Source: Polytrichum commune | Taxonomy: Eukaryota; Streptophyta; Polytrichopsida; Polytrichales; Polytrichaceae | Assembly (NCBI GenBank): GCA_950295325.1 | Contig: OX485803.1 | Location: 6,322,001-6,386,000 of the forward strand | DNA: 64,000 bases | Direction: 5' to 3' | Shown here: in pieces, positions 44,298-55,900 of the stretch | How positions within the stretch are numbered: position 1 is the first letter of the stretch | How the letters are laid out: every line of letters starts with the position of its first letter | Program-made: the position numbers and the translations under genes | Notes under the pieces: generated by a model | Told to the model about the DNA's origin: nothing | Databases searched by the model: none | What the model saw: the letters and a program-made list of their open reading frames with translations, nothing else

Positions 44298-47200
44298 ATG
44301 GCGCCAATGACTAAGGGGTGCAGCACTCCATGCCCATCGCCATCGCTTGCCAAGGATTTGAGTCAATTCTCTGCCACATCCTCCCCTGCCTTTAGGCGCC
44401 TACAGAATTTCAAGTCAAGGAACCAACAAAAAACCTCATTAAAACCTCTTCAAAAGTTGCTGCAGACAATGTCACTCCAGACTTCGCCCTCCGGGAACCA
44501 TTTCACCATTGGCGTCAATCCTGGCGCTCATCCTGATCATTTAGTCATCCTCGTCAATGGCATCATTGGCAGGTTAGAGAGAGAGAGATTCACATCTCAT
44601 TTAATGACATTCATCATCTTTTATTTCTTCTCGGTGAATCTTTTTGAGGTGAATTGCAACAAAATCTATGTCATAGGTGTGTCCCTCTCTAATAGTCCCC
44701 ACATATCCTCTTGGGTTGTATTATATTTTTAGAGAATGTGTTTCCATGACATCTATGTTGGCATTACTCGAATTTTATCAACAGCAACCAGCAAAGTACA
44801 TTCTAATGTTTGATTCTACTGCTTCAAAATGTCGTTCCGAGATCCAAGCCATCATAGGTTAAAAGACCCTTGCCTATCTTCATTGATGCTTTTTCTAAGT
44901 TTTCTTTCACCCCCGCTTTTGAAATGGTGTGATTTCTTGTTTCCAAATTGCTTCATGGTGCAATGACATGATATTTGGAAGGTATGTAATAGGACTTTGT
45001 GCATTCTCCATACTTCACATTCATTGATTACGAGTTGATTGGCCTACTGAAACCTAGAAACTCTTAAGACCTTCACGGCATCCTGAGGAGGTTGATGGAT
45101 GCCGTTTTTTCATATTTCCATGCGTCGGAGTCTCCTGGAAGAGTATCTTATAAAAGATTATTTTTATTTATTTATTTGGTTTTCTGGCAGGGGATGTTAG
45201 GTTTCTGTATTAATCATGTAACTTGTACTTGTGATGACACAGTGCTGACAATTGGAGGTTTGCGGCCGAGCAGTTCAAGCTGAAGCTTGCAGACAGTGTT
45301 GTGATTCACTGTTTGTAACAATCATCCTTCTATCATTCACTCCAAATGGCAGTCCTACTTGGTGCATTTTCTTTCAGAAATTTGATTGGGGGGGGGGGGT
45401 AAATGAATTTAATAGATTTCTTGGGCGTGTTTCTTCGTTCGTAAAAGGATTTTTTTTGATGGTGAAAAACCCATTGGTATATCTCTATTTCTTTTTACAA
45501 ACTGTGAGAGCTGCCAAATTGCTGGATTATGACATTAGATTTTGGAATATCTACTGCAGGTAGTGCAACCAACTCTGCTTTGAAGACCTTCCATGGAGTT
45601 GATGTTATGGGGCACCGGCTTGCAGAAGAGGTTGGCCTCACCATTTCTCAGTCCTGAAAGAGATTTTTATTTTAATTTCATTTATTTTCTAATGCCCGTG
45701 GTAAAGAGAGCAAAGATGGCAGTTCACCTTGACTGTGTCCCTTCAAGAAAGAGCCACTTGTGACATCTGCAGTTACTCGTTTGTCCATCCGGTTAACACC
45801 ACATCCCATCAAATCTGGAGTATTGACTTTGTGCTGACAAAATCCAAATATTTTCATAGATGTCTTTAAAGCTTGAGTGTGGTCTCTTCATTTTCAATAA
45901 CCTTCATGTCTGCTGCTGTGAGGTGTATGTAAGTACTTCCTTAATTTAGAGTGCCTAATTGTTTTCCAACATTTGGAGTTCTCAGCTGAAGCCTTTCCTA
46001 GGGCTTTCTTCTACTCACTGAACAGGTTGATGCGAGACTCAATTTATTAGCTCTGTCCTTAGGGAAGAAACTATGTATCTTTGTATGAATTTTTATAGAT
46101 TGTGCAACTTACAGTGAATTGCATGAATTTTGTAACTTGAAGTAGACTAAGGTAGGTGGGCCTTATTTGGCTACTTTTTGTCGTTTGCTACCCTATACTA
46201 CTCGGAGGATTTGTGAGGTTGTAAATCTGTGTGTCCGCATAGTATCTGAAGAAACCAAGATCAATCCCGGAAAGTCTTGGAGCTAATATCGAATTGCTAT
46301 GATTTATCAGAGTTGACTCACAGTGAGCCAAAAGAATGCCACATAGGCTGAATATGTTACCTATTCAGCCTAGAATGGTTAATAAAATCTGAGCATGTAG
46401 TCCAATCCCTTTTAAGCACATGTCTTTTTTCAGCAAAACCATTACGCGATAAGCCGCTCCCGGTGTAAGGTAGACGTGTGTTATTCGGATACTTTTCTCT
46501 GTGCTCACTTCTCGTAGAATATGAAACACGTGATTAGTGCGAGTTGATTAACAAATCAAAATTGTGCCCCTAGCCATTTGCTTCATAATTTTCAGAGCTC
46601 ATATGAATATGTTCTTCATTGTCAAAGTGAATATTATTGTGTTCATTAGGTGGTCATATAGGTCCCCCGATCATGTTGGCTATTGAGCCTAGAATGATCA
46701 ACAATTTTGAGCATGTAGTCCAATCTCTTTTAAACATATGTTTTTTTTGTGTCTGTTTTTACATTCACAACTAACCACATACTACGCAGATTTAAGTCTC
46801 CAGATCATTGCTATGTTGGATTTAGGCACGTCTACCTTATTTATCCTAAACTCGTGTTTTGGCTGGGCAGGTTCAAGGTATTATACGAGAGACGCCGGGC
46901 GTCACGAAGATCTCATTTTTAGCCCACTCACTGGGTGGTTTGATCACTCGGTATGCCATTGGTCAGTTGTATAGACCCCCACATCAACCACATGTGCTGG
47001 AGAGGGAAAGCGAAAATCCTGCTACACCTGAAGATGGAAGCGGTGTCCAATCCACCAATTCTGGCAGAGTTAACCCTGAAAATGCACATGAGGCTACATC
47101 CACTTCCTATGGCACTATGGCAGGCCTTGTAGCAGCCAACTTCATTACAGTGGCTACCCCTCACCTGGGTTCTCGAGGAAGTCGCCAGGTATTCCCACTA

Positions 47201-50200
47201 TACTGATTATGATAAATAAGGCAGACACATTTTGGTTGGTTATTTTTTGCTGTTTGCTACCTTATACTACGTGGATTCGAGAGGTTGAAATTTCTGTGTC
47301 TCTGCAAATGTGTCTACAGAAGCCAGGATCAATCTCGGATAGTTTTTGGAGCTAATTTTGAATTTTTTGAATTATCAAAGTCCACTGATAATGAACTCTA
47401 AGAAAGTCACATAAGTCCCCCAATTACATTGACTGGTGAGCTTAGAATGGTTAACAAATTTTGAGCATGTAGTACAATCTCTTCTAAACAAATGTATTCT
47501 TGATGTCCGTTCTTAGATCTACAACTAACCGCCTACAACATCAATAGTGTGGCCCACAATATACACCATCATGCAAGAAAATAGTGTACAACCCTAGTTA
47601 CACTTGTCATGTCCTTGTGACCCACCTCCTTTCTCTAGGTTACAAGCCTTTCAAATGCATGCTATATTTAATCCAATAGAAATACTACAACCCCCCCATG
47701 TTGACTTTTGATGTGAAGTAGTGTGGGTTGGTAAATAATGCCCACCAACAATATACCCCCAATGATTCTATAATGGAAAGAAGCCCAATAGTGTGGCCCA
47801 CAATATTTACCATAAACAGAGTAATATGTTAGACAACAATGTATACTTTTAGGCCCCCTTCACACTAGAGAATTGAGAGCTCGAAGTAAGGAGCTTTCTC
47901 AACGGGGTGGGGGGTCTTATACATGCTTATTCACTCAAATTTAAGTATTGATGGATCAAGGTGTTCTACGTGGCTTAGAATGCCTTGATGGATCCCCATG
48001 TTGAACAACTATGATTAGCCCTCGGTCATCTTTGACAACGCTCTCGGTCACAATCCTAACATAGGTAGCTTAGGAACGTTGAGAGTTCGAGCTCTCATTT
48101 GTGGGCCCAAGCCAATGGATTTTCAAACATTCTTTGTCTTGTCACGAATCATCCTTTGACTTCTTATGGATGCTTCCTTTTTTAATACCACTCCCCCCTT
48201 GTTCAAACTATTGAAAGCTTGAAAATTGATCAAGCTCTTATTAATTTGGGCTTTGGATGAATGCTTGTCAACTCCAAGCATCAAACTCCCCAAAATTGCA
48301 AGTTTGACTTAGTAAGGAACTTGACATGATTCTCTAAATTATTAATTTCTTAAATACTTGGATGTTGCACACCTTTTTAGAATTATTGCTGAATATTGTG
48401 CATGAATTAGACAGCCTCCCTTTCTTTCGGTATGAAAGTTATTTACCTCTTTTATAAATTGACCTATTCTCATGATAATAGCTCTCCTTGCTTATTCTGC
48501 AGTTGCCATTTTTATTTGGTTTTTCTCCATTTGAAAAAGTGGCACCTCTGATGGCCCATTGGTTTGTGGGGAAAACTGGACGACATTTGTTCCTGACGGA
48601 TGGAGATGGAGATGGAGGTGGAGGTGGTGTTCCCCTGCTTCGACGAATGGTAACCGACTGCGACGAAGGAAAATTTATGTGAGTTTTTCGTACATTCTGC
48701 AGCCTTTTCATAAAGCCATGAATTGTTGTTCAAACCATGGACCTGGAGTGGAGGTGCTTCCTAGGAGATTACTCTTTGGAAGATATGAGAACCACGTGTG
48801 GATGGAATTAAATCCAAAGGAGTAAATTCTATATAACAATTAACATAAATACAAGATATTTGAATTTAGTTTAAAGAAAATATTAGGTATATTTGGAGAA
48901 CACTCATGAAATATATGAAACATCTCATGAATATGTGCATTATTTATAGGCTGGCTGAAAATACTCCTTTATTGCATGTGGTTCATTATCCTAAAGGGAT
49001 GTTGCCCCTCTGAGAGGTGTTTCTAAACACACTAGACAACCAATATGATGAAAAACTTTACTTCATGTTGCGATAGGCTAATGAAATTGACATTGAAATA
49101 AGGCTCTTTTTTTGGTGAAAATAATGTTTTGTTTTCACGGAATGATCCTAAGGTAATTTTTGTGGTTTGGCCTTGTAGATCAGCCTTGAAAGCTTTCCAA
49201 CGAAGGACCGTATATGCGAATGTTATGTATGATCGTATCCAAACCCATCTTAGAAGATATCATTTTTGGATGGTCTAACAACTTCTATCTTGACCCTTTT
49301 CATAAACGAATATGGTTCGAAATGTTGTCAATCCACCATATTTTTAGATAGAAAAAATGCATATAGTTTCAGACCATTTCTCAAGTGCATAGAGTAAGGA
49401 ATGCTACATTTCATTTGACATATAGATCACATAACTCATCTAATAAGAAGTGTTGAGATTTTATGTTGAAAAATGACGTAGATTTATTGGTTTGAATGGT
49501 TGAGGCTTGATCTTTCCTGTTCAAAGATATGGTTGGATGGCGGACATCGTCTTTACGAAGAGCTTCAGAATTGCCAGAGGTATTTGACATCTACATTGAT
49601 TAAGATATTTGTGGTTTAAGGTGTGAAACCTTTAAGAGCAGCATTTGTTCTCCTTGGATTACAAAATTTCTAATGAAACTAGAGTCATCCTTCAAGTCTT
49701 TGGATCAAAGTCAGGTTAATGGGGTTAAAGATGAGTTTGAGAACTTATCCTTAAAGTGACCCAAGTTTTATTAAGGTTAATATTAGTATGTTAAAAGACT
49801 TTGGTTATAAAACTTTATTGGGATTGGTAACCAAAGTGAACCTTGCATAGATTGAGTCAGATTTACAATGGTGAGATCCAAAGGTCATACCCTATTCTAG
49901 ATTTTAATGTTCTCTTCAAAAATTTGGGATTAAAAGAGGAGTCCGAGGAATTTCACCCATGTTTCAAAATTAGGATCTGACATTGATGCTTTAACGAGCT
50001 CTCAATAGGAAAGTCCTTTAAAGGGACACCAACACCTTGCTCGGTCTCTCTTTGAGGGACTTTGCAGATAACTCTACTATAATGAGAGAAGAAACTCATA
50101 TGAATGCTAGTGGTGGAAAAATGTCATGCATTGCAACTTTGAAGATGGAGTAATCTGGTCGTACAGGTGTAATTGTCATCTCCTAGAGTAAAGATTCTCA

Positions 50201-51333
50201 GCAGAGCAGTCAAATGTGTATCCTAATTCCACATACATGTGGTAAGTACAGATCATTCATATGTAATTATACAAGTAAAGGTCATTTGTGAAACTATTGT
50301 TCACCTAAGAAGTTGCCATTTTTGTCACAACAGTAAAAAAAATTATTCATTTGATAGGGAACTTGATTGAACAGATTGGGCATGAACCAGTCGACCCACG
50401 GTATCCTCACATTGTGCGGGATGAAGAACTCCCTCCATGCTTACATTCGCAGCCTGTTGCAATCCCTGAACTTCCTCATGTTTGCAGAAGTAACAACTTC
50501 AATGCCTTCGAAGGTTAGCTTTTCCCTTGCAGATAGCTAATGTGGCCTTATTGTGGGCACTTCCAACTCCACAGCCAATTTTGGCCGTTGAGTTGACTTG
50601 GGAATGTCTCATCTGGCTAGCAAATGTGACAAATCACGCAGGTTTTCATTTCCGGTTTTAAAATTTCAAAGAGGTCAAAGTGAAGATTCTCATTCTCTTT
50701 AATTAGACCGAATTGTGTTGATAATTCAATCTAGAATGGTTAATATATGAGCACATAATCCATTTTCATTGTAACACGTGTTGTTTTGGTGTCCATTCTT
50801 AAGGACAAGTCTTACCATATACCACTAACGTATAGGTGTTCAATTAAGAACAGTGACCACATAAGGCCCACATTCCTTAGAGTTTCTTTCTCCACTGTCC
50901 AACAAGAAGGGGATAAAAATAAATACAACAAAACCAACTAAAAACTACCACATTGCCATGAGACATGTGCAGAAGAGATGGTGGCTGGACTTCAACAAGT
51001 TTCTTGGCGACGGGTTGATGTCAATTTTTTTGGAACTGCTTCTCGCTTCATGGCACATAATGCCATCCAGGTACAATTTTCAGGAAACCCGCTGTGCATC
51101 CAACTTATCCTGAATAACAACACAAGATAAATACAACTTTGATCATTCCGTCTTCAAATCATTCTTATAGGAAGCTGGATTTGACTGACTTGATAAAAAA
51201 TTTAAAAAAACAAAGAAACCAGTAGAAATCTCACATTAAATAAATTGCTGCTTTTCCAATGCAGGTTAAATCACCTGCTTTACATAAGGAAGGAGCTGAC
51301 GTCATACAGCACATTCTTGATAAACACTTCTAG
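44298..51333 (+). CDS. DUF676 putative serine esterase / lipase-like hydrolase (440 aa)
   Basis: Ten exons with consistent phases: 44298-44572, 45243-45310, 45560-45630, 46871-47188, 48503-48678, 49179-49234, 49527-49579, 50375-50513, 50973-51070 and 51265-51333 (TAG). The protein follows the plant DUF676 alpha/beta-hydrolase layout: DHLVILVNGIIGSADNWRFA (oxyanion side), FHGVDVMGHRLAEE, KISFLAHSLGGLITRYAIG with the nucleophile elbow HSLGG, FITVATPHLGSRG, HWFVGKTGRHLFLTDGDG, YDHMVGWRTSS with a candidate catalytic His, and YPHIVRDEELPP. The C-terminus reads WRRVDVNFFGTASRFMAHNA...VIQHILDKHF. It is expected to hydrolyse lipid or ester substrates; the substrate is unknown. The first 60 residues are Ser/Pro/Lys-rich and could be a targeting peptide. 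Large introns hold repeated MITE-like sequences. Confidence 0.93.
46147..46430. repeat. Family A repeat copy, esterase intron 3
   Basis: Begins CTAAGGTAGGTGGGCCTTAT and contains, inverted, GCCTAGAATGGTTAA and GAGCATGTAGTCCAATC. Confidence 0.6.
46467..46839. repeat. Family A repeat copy with TAAGGTAGACGTG ends, esterase intron 3
   Basis: The left end TAAGGTAGACGTGTGTTA and the inverted right end TAAGGTAGACGTGCCTAA form terminal repeats. The inside matches the family core (GAGCATGTAGTCCAATCTC). It ends only about 30 bp before exon 4 of the esterase. Confidence 0.68.
47203..47535. repeat. Family A repeat copy, esterase intron 4
   Basis: Starts AAATAAGGCAGACACATTTTG, contains TTAGAATGGTTAAC and GAGCATGTAGTACAATCTC, and ends near CTACAACTAACCGCC. 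Confidence 0.6.
47852..48105. mobile_element. MITE-like element with GGCCC...GAGAGCTCGAA ends, esterase intron 4
   Basis: Left GGCCCCCTTCACACTAGAGA-ATTGAGAGCTCGAAG. Inverted right GGGCCCACAAATGAGAGCTC-GAACTC. About 250 bp, with an internal inverted pair around GATCAAGG/CCTTGATGGATC. It fits the GGGCC/TTCACAC-ended group seen at 16506, 26022 and 60183. Confidence 0.55.
50535..50882. repeat. Family A repeat copy, esterase intron 8
   Basis: The left end AATGTGGCCTTATTGTGGGCAC and the inverted right end AATGTGGGCCTTATGTGGTCAC. The core TCTAGAATGGTTAA is present, as is CACGTGTTGTTTTGGTGTCC. Confidence 0.68.
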
Positions 51334-52988
51334 TTATCAAGTAATGATTCAATCAGCAGCAATTTAAGTGGTAAGTTACTGCGAAGTAGTTGTCCTGTTA
51401 GACAAGACAACTTCATACTTTATTTTTAAAACCCAGCAGCTGAAACATGCAAATGTGCAAATAGACTGAATCTACTCCCATTGAAGATAGGAGTAGACTT
51501 TGGCCTTGCTATTTCTCCTGCCCAATTTAAATACAATGCCCAAGCTACCTAACCAACCTCATGATATTCAAATTCTCAATGTATCTTGTTTGTAGACAAG
51601 CTTGTCACCATTCATTAATATTTTGGAAAGGATGTTATTTATACTGCCCAGAAACTTTGCAAGAGATGAACTGAAAAACAAGGCTTGTGTAGAACATGTC
51701 AAAGTGCCAGAAAGATACGGTTTGTCTTTCTGTACTAGAATCATAACATTGTTCAGCAGTGTACGTTCATTCATGTGGGCCTTGAGAATACAACCATGGG
51801 ATGTCCCAACCTAGTGCAAGGAGACTCAAATAAGTGTGATTGTGCACTAGGTTGGGGCATCCCATGTTTATATTCTCAAGGCCCACATGAAACGCACTTT
51901 GCTTAATAATGTTGTGATGAGCAAAATGAACATATTTATGCTAAGGTATGTGGCCCTAGTGTAGGCACTTCCAACTCCACATATAGTTTTGGCCGATCAA
52001 GAATTATCTCATTTGATTAGCAATTGCAAATCACAAAGGGGCATCCATTTGTGCTAGCCATCTTGGTCATCCCCACCCTTTTGCATAAGATAATGGACTT
52101 TTCACATAGGGGCATGGGAACTTTACATTTAAAAATTCAAATACAATTCACATATTATGAATTGCATTGCTTTCCGAATCCACTCTGAATTCTGAATCCA
52201 ATGAGATAACCAGCATATAATTGGATCACTTTATGTAGCCAAACTCGCCAAATTGTCCACAGTAGAAATTGAATTCAAAAGTCTTGTAACTACTTTGTGA
52301 AAGGCCACAATTGCTTGCCGCACCTCTCCATTGTTACTGAACTGCTTGAAGCAGGTGTCCATTGAAAACTTGTATTTGTTGTAACATGTATAATTTCTAA
52401 CATGCTGTGAATGCCTTGCTACAACTGTCAAAAGATAGTCAACAGAGTTTTCAGAGGTGTGCAAATAAGACAGTAACAGGATTAATAGAAGAGAAAATTA
52501 CGTTGTCCTCAGTCCTCACTTATCAAATGAGCAGATAACATTCCTCCCAAGTTCCCACTTCAAGAATTGTGAGAACACCACTTAAAAGAGTGCATAACAT
52601 TATTCAATTGAGTTTGTTCGCTGGGTGAGGCCAGGAATAAACCAGATTCTATTCGGAATTATACTCTTTATTCTCCCAGCAGAGCACAGCAAGCAGTGTA
52701 CCGATATTATTAAAATGGAACAGTGGATAGCAGCTGAATAATGCTCATTGTCTCATGACTCCACAAAAAATGATATACTATGCGGATGTAATAATGGCTG
52801 TACAAGATATCAATAATTAAGCATTTAAGTTTCATTCACAACTGGTAGTATTCCCGACACATTCCTGGCTGAGCATCCCAATTGTCAAAAAATGACGTAT
52901 ATTAAGAGAACATGATACAAGAGGTAATAACTAAATGATTCCATCAAGTCTTAACCATAGCTACTGGAAGGCTTAGTGAGGCAGCAAC
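51334..52988. other. Intergenic region between convergent esterase and ELF5 genes
   Basis: It contains both 3' UTRs, the hairpin at 51738-51925 and a partial family A repeat (51942-52100, GGTATGTGGCCCTAGTGTAG, GGCACTTCCAACTCC). No further coding sequence is supported. Confidence 0.5.
51738..51925. ncRNA. Long hairpin, candidate miRNA/siRNA precursor or young foldback
   Basis: The inner stem is 47 bp with only three mismatches. The left arm from CATGTGGGCCTTGAGAATAC to CCCAACCTAGTGCA (about 51774-51820) pairs with TGCACTAGGTTGGGGCATCC to CAAGGCCCACATG (about 51843-51889), with a loop of about 22-24 bases. Weaker pairing continues outward (ATAACATTGTTCAGC against GCTTAATAATGTTGTGA) to about 75 bp per arm. 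It lies between the convergent 3' ends of the esterase and ELF5. The size and near-perfect arms fit a young plant MIRNA gene made by inverted duplication. A MITE or a siRNA-producing inverted repeat is equally possible. I do not recognise a known mature miRNA. Confidence 0.6.
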
Positions 52989-55900
52989 CTATGCAAAAGG
53001 ATCTGCGCCTTCTTGTCCCTGTCCAAAAGCTCCCAAAAGCTTCATATCTTCCAAAAATGCTGAATATGTATCATCTATAGTCACAGGCTTCACCACACCT
53101 GTGGGTCGGGGTGCAGTAGGTGCAACTTGGGTAGGCACTGTTATGACAGCCTTTGGCTTCAACTTGGGTACACTTTCTCTTCTTACACGAACTGAAGCTG
53201 GTACCTGGATCCGGAAAAAACAACTTATTATAAGTAGGTTTCATGTGCCGGGAATACACCAAGATGCAAACTATACTCACAGAGCATTCAAGAGAAACAT
53301 CACCTAAGGTTAATGATCACATCAAGCCAGCAGGCACTCATTAGTAAATGGCTTCCCATCACAATTCCCAGCAAAAACGTGTGATTGCCCAGGTGGCATC
53401 CAACTAGATCCGAGTGCCATGCCGCACATATGGGTAACCACTCCCCCAAAACACTATTCAGGTTAATAAACCCTATCTCTTCTTAAAGTTCATGTGAATC
53501 ATGTTCAAGTATGAGGGTGTCAAGCAAAAGGGTTAAGGCCTAAGGTAAGTGGGCCTTTCATGGTCATGTTTCTCTAATCATAGTGGTGAGTGAGTAGGTG
53601 TTTATATTTTGGTGGTGTGTGATTAGGTGTGGATATTAAAACGGACACCAAAAAGACATGTGTTCAGAAGAGATTGGACTACAAGCTCAATCATCTCCAC
53701 TTAATGCATATTTTGCATCCTAGGAGAAGTGGGAGCAGAGATCGAAGTGACCATCTAACACCTCCTTACCTTGGTCCCACTTGCCCTCCATATTGGCCCC
53801 CTTCCATGGGAGACTATTTATTTACTCTTGTCCCCTCCCCCATTCATTTAGCTTGTTATTTGACAATTAACCAAGAGTATGAAGTGGATGTCCCAGTTAG
53901 CTAAAGGTGCACAGAAAGGTCCTTAACAAATTAACTTGAGATGTTAAACAGGTTCAGTCTTCATCTCCTTGACTGTGCTACCCCTAAATCAGAGAGGGAA
54001 AGGAAATAACGTACCATGGATGTAAGCTCTGGTGTATGTTGGGCCAGAGGCCTCCTCACTACGGTTGCAGCAGCAGATTTTATATACGACGGCTTTGCAA
54101 GGCTGCCTGCTTTACCAGCATCTTCAGGTGCTCCTTCAGGTGCTGCTACCCTTGCTGGAGGGGGAGGGGGAGGAGGAAGTCCAGAAGGGGGACCCTTACC
54201 AACTGGAGGAGGACCAGCAGGAGGCCGCATGACAGGGGGAGGAACTGAAGGAGGTGGACCCAGTCTAACTGGAGGTGGACCAGGTGGTGGCCCTGGTGGA
54301 GGTGGCAGCATACCTGCTTGTGGTGGCATCCTAGGTGGCGGTGGAGGAGGAAGTGGTAAAGAAGGTCTTTCAGGAGGGGGTGGGGGGCCAGGAGGAACTA
54401 ATCCAGGTGGAGCCACCCCTGGTGGAGGAACTTCTGATGGAGGTGGGTTTTGTGGTGGAGGTGGTGGTGGAGGACCAGTAGGTGGTCGCATAACTAGAGA
54501 CGCAGGCCGTGGTGGGGGAGGACCCACGGGGGGACGCATAGGAGGAGGTGGAGGAAGCCTTTGTTGTTGAGGTGGTGCAGAAGAGTTCCTCAGATCTGTA
54601 GGCTCGTCTTCATCCATTGGTTCATTCTGATCTTCTGGAGGAGCCATAGTTGGTCGCCTAGGAGGGAGAGGGGGTGGCGGGAGTCGCCCTGGAGGCTGCA
54701 GACCAAACAAACCCATACTAAAATCAGCCTTCAAGGAACATAAGGGAATGAATTTATGCTACCATGTATTACAGTTTCTTGCTGACTGCAGTAGACAATC
54801 CAAGAAGTAGAAACTGCAACAAACCCAGAGTAAACTAAGAAAGGTTTTCAAGAAAATATAGATTACTTACAAAAAAGAATGATGCTCCTTGCTGCGCACT
54901 CCCAGTTGTATCAGGATTCTCAGGCCCAGCTGGAGAGGCCTCTTCATCCGTCCCAGGTGGTGCTTCTTCCCTTGTACCAGGTGGAGGAGGTTGTGTAGGC
55001 CGAGGAGGGGGTGGTGGTGGCATTACTGGAGATGCATGTGTGGAAGGCCCTGCAATAAATGGAGGTGGTGGAGGAGGAGGAGGTGCTACTACACCTTGCA
55101 TAGGTCGTGGAGGAGCAGGAGGTGGAGGTGGTACTGGCACAGGCAGCGGTAGTGGAATTACGTTTTCACCTGCTGAGGAACTCTCTCCAGCAGAAGGCAA
55201 GGGAGGAGGAGGTGGCGGGGGAGGCAGAGGTACCACAGAGTCTGGATCCATCTCCATCTCACCGCTTGGACCTGCAGTGCCTGAAAGAGGAATGCGAGGT
55301 CCTACAGAACCAAACAAAAAATGAATCACTAACAAAATCAGAGAAGCCCCACAAAATAACTATGCAGTTCCATTAGAAGTTCACAAAATCAATAGAAGAT
55401 GAGTAGGAAAAGTACAATGTTAAGTCCAAATTATGCAGCAATCCAAGCAACCACTTCTAGAAAGTAGCAGAGAAGAAAAAGATCAAACAACTATCCCTGG
55501 TCCACAGTTTGTACATTTTCACCTTAGAAATGAGAGGATAAGCAAATTCACATACCAATGGATGACTTGTACATGGGCGGTTTGCCTATAGGTGGCGCTC
55601 CACTGGGATTTAGTGCAGGATGAAAGTAAACTGAATCCTGCAGCACAATAAGATGTCAACTGCCATTAGAACTGGATCCTGTCTTCTTACCAGTAACCCT
55701 ATGAAGACATCCTGTAAAGGTACTAGTCTTTGGGTGTCCTACTCTGACCAGTATTCAATTATACGTTAAAATTTGTGACCTTTCTCAGACCAGGTTACTT
55801 AGCATTGCAATAAAGGGTCATAACTAAATCTGATGTTTTTCTAGCATAACACTTGCCTAGGGTGAAACATCTCTTTGACATCTGCAACTGACACTCACCC

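Noticed and set aside
54016-54570. Long glycine-rich open frame on the plus strand
   Set aside because: It is the antisense shadow of the proline codons of ELF5 exon 8 (CCN read backwards gives GGN).
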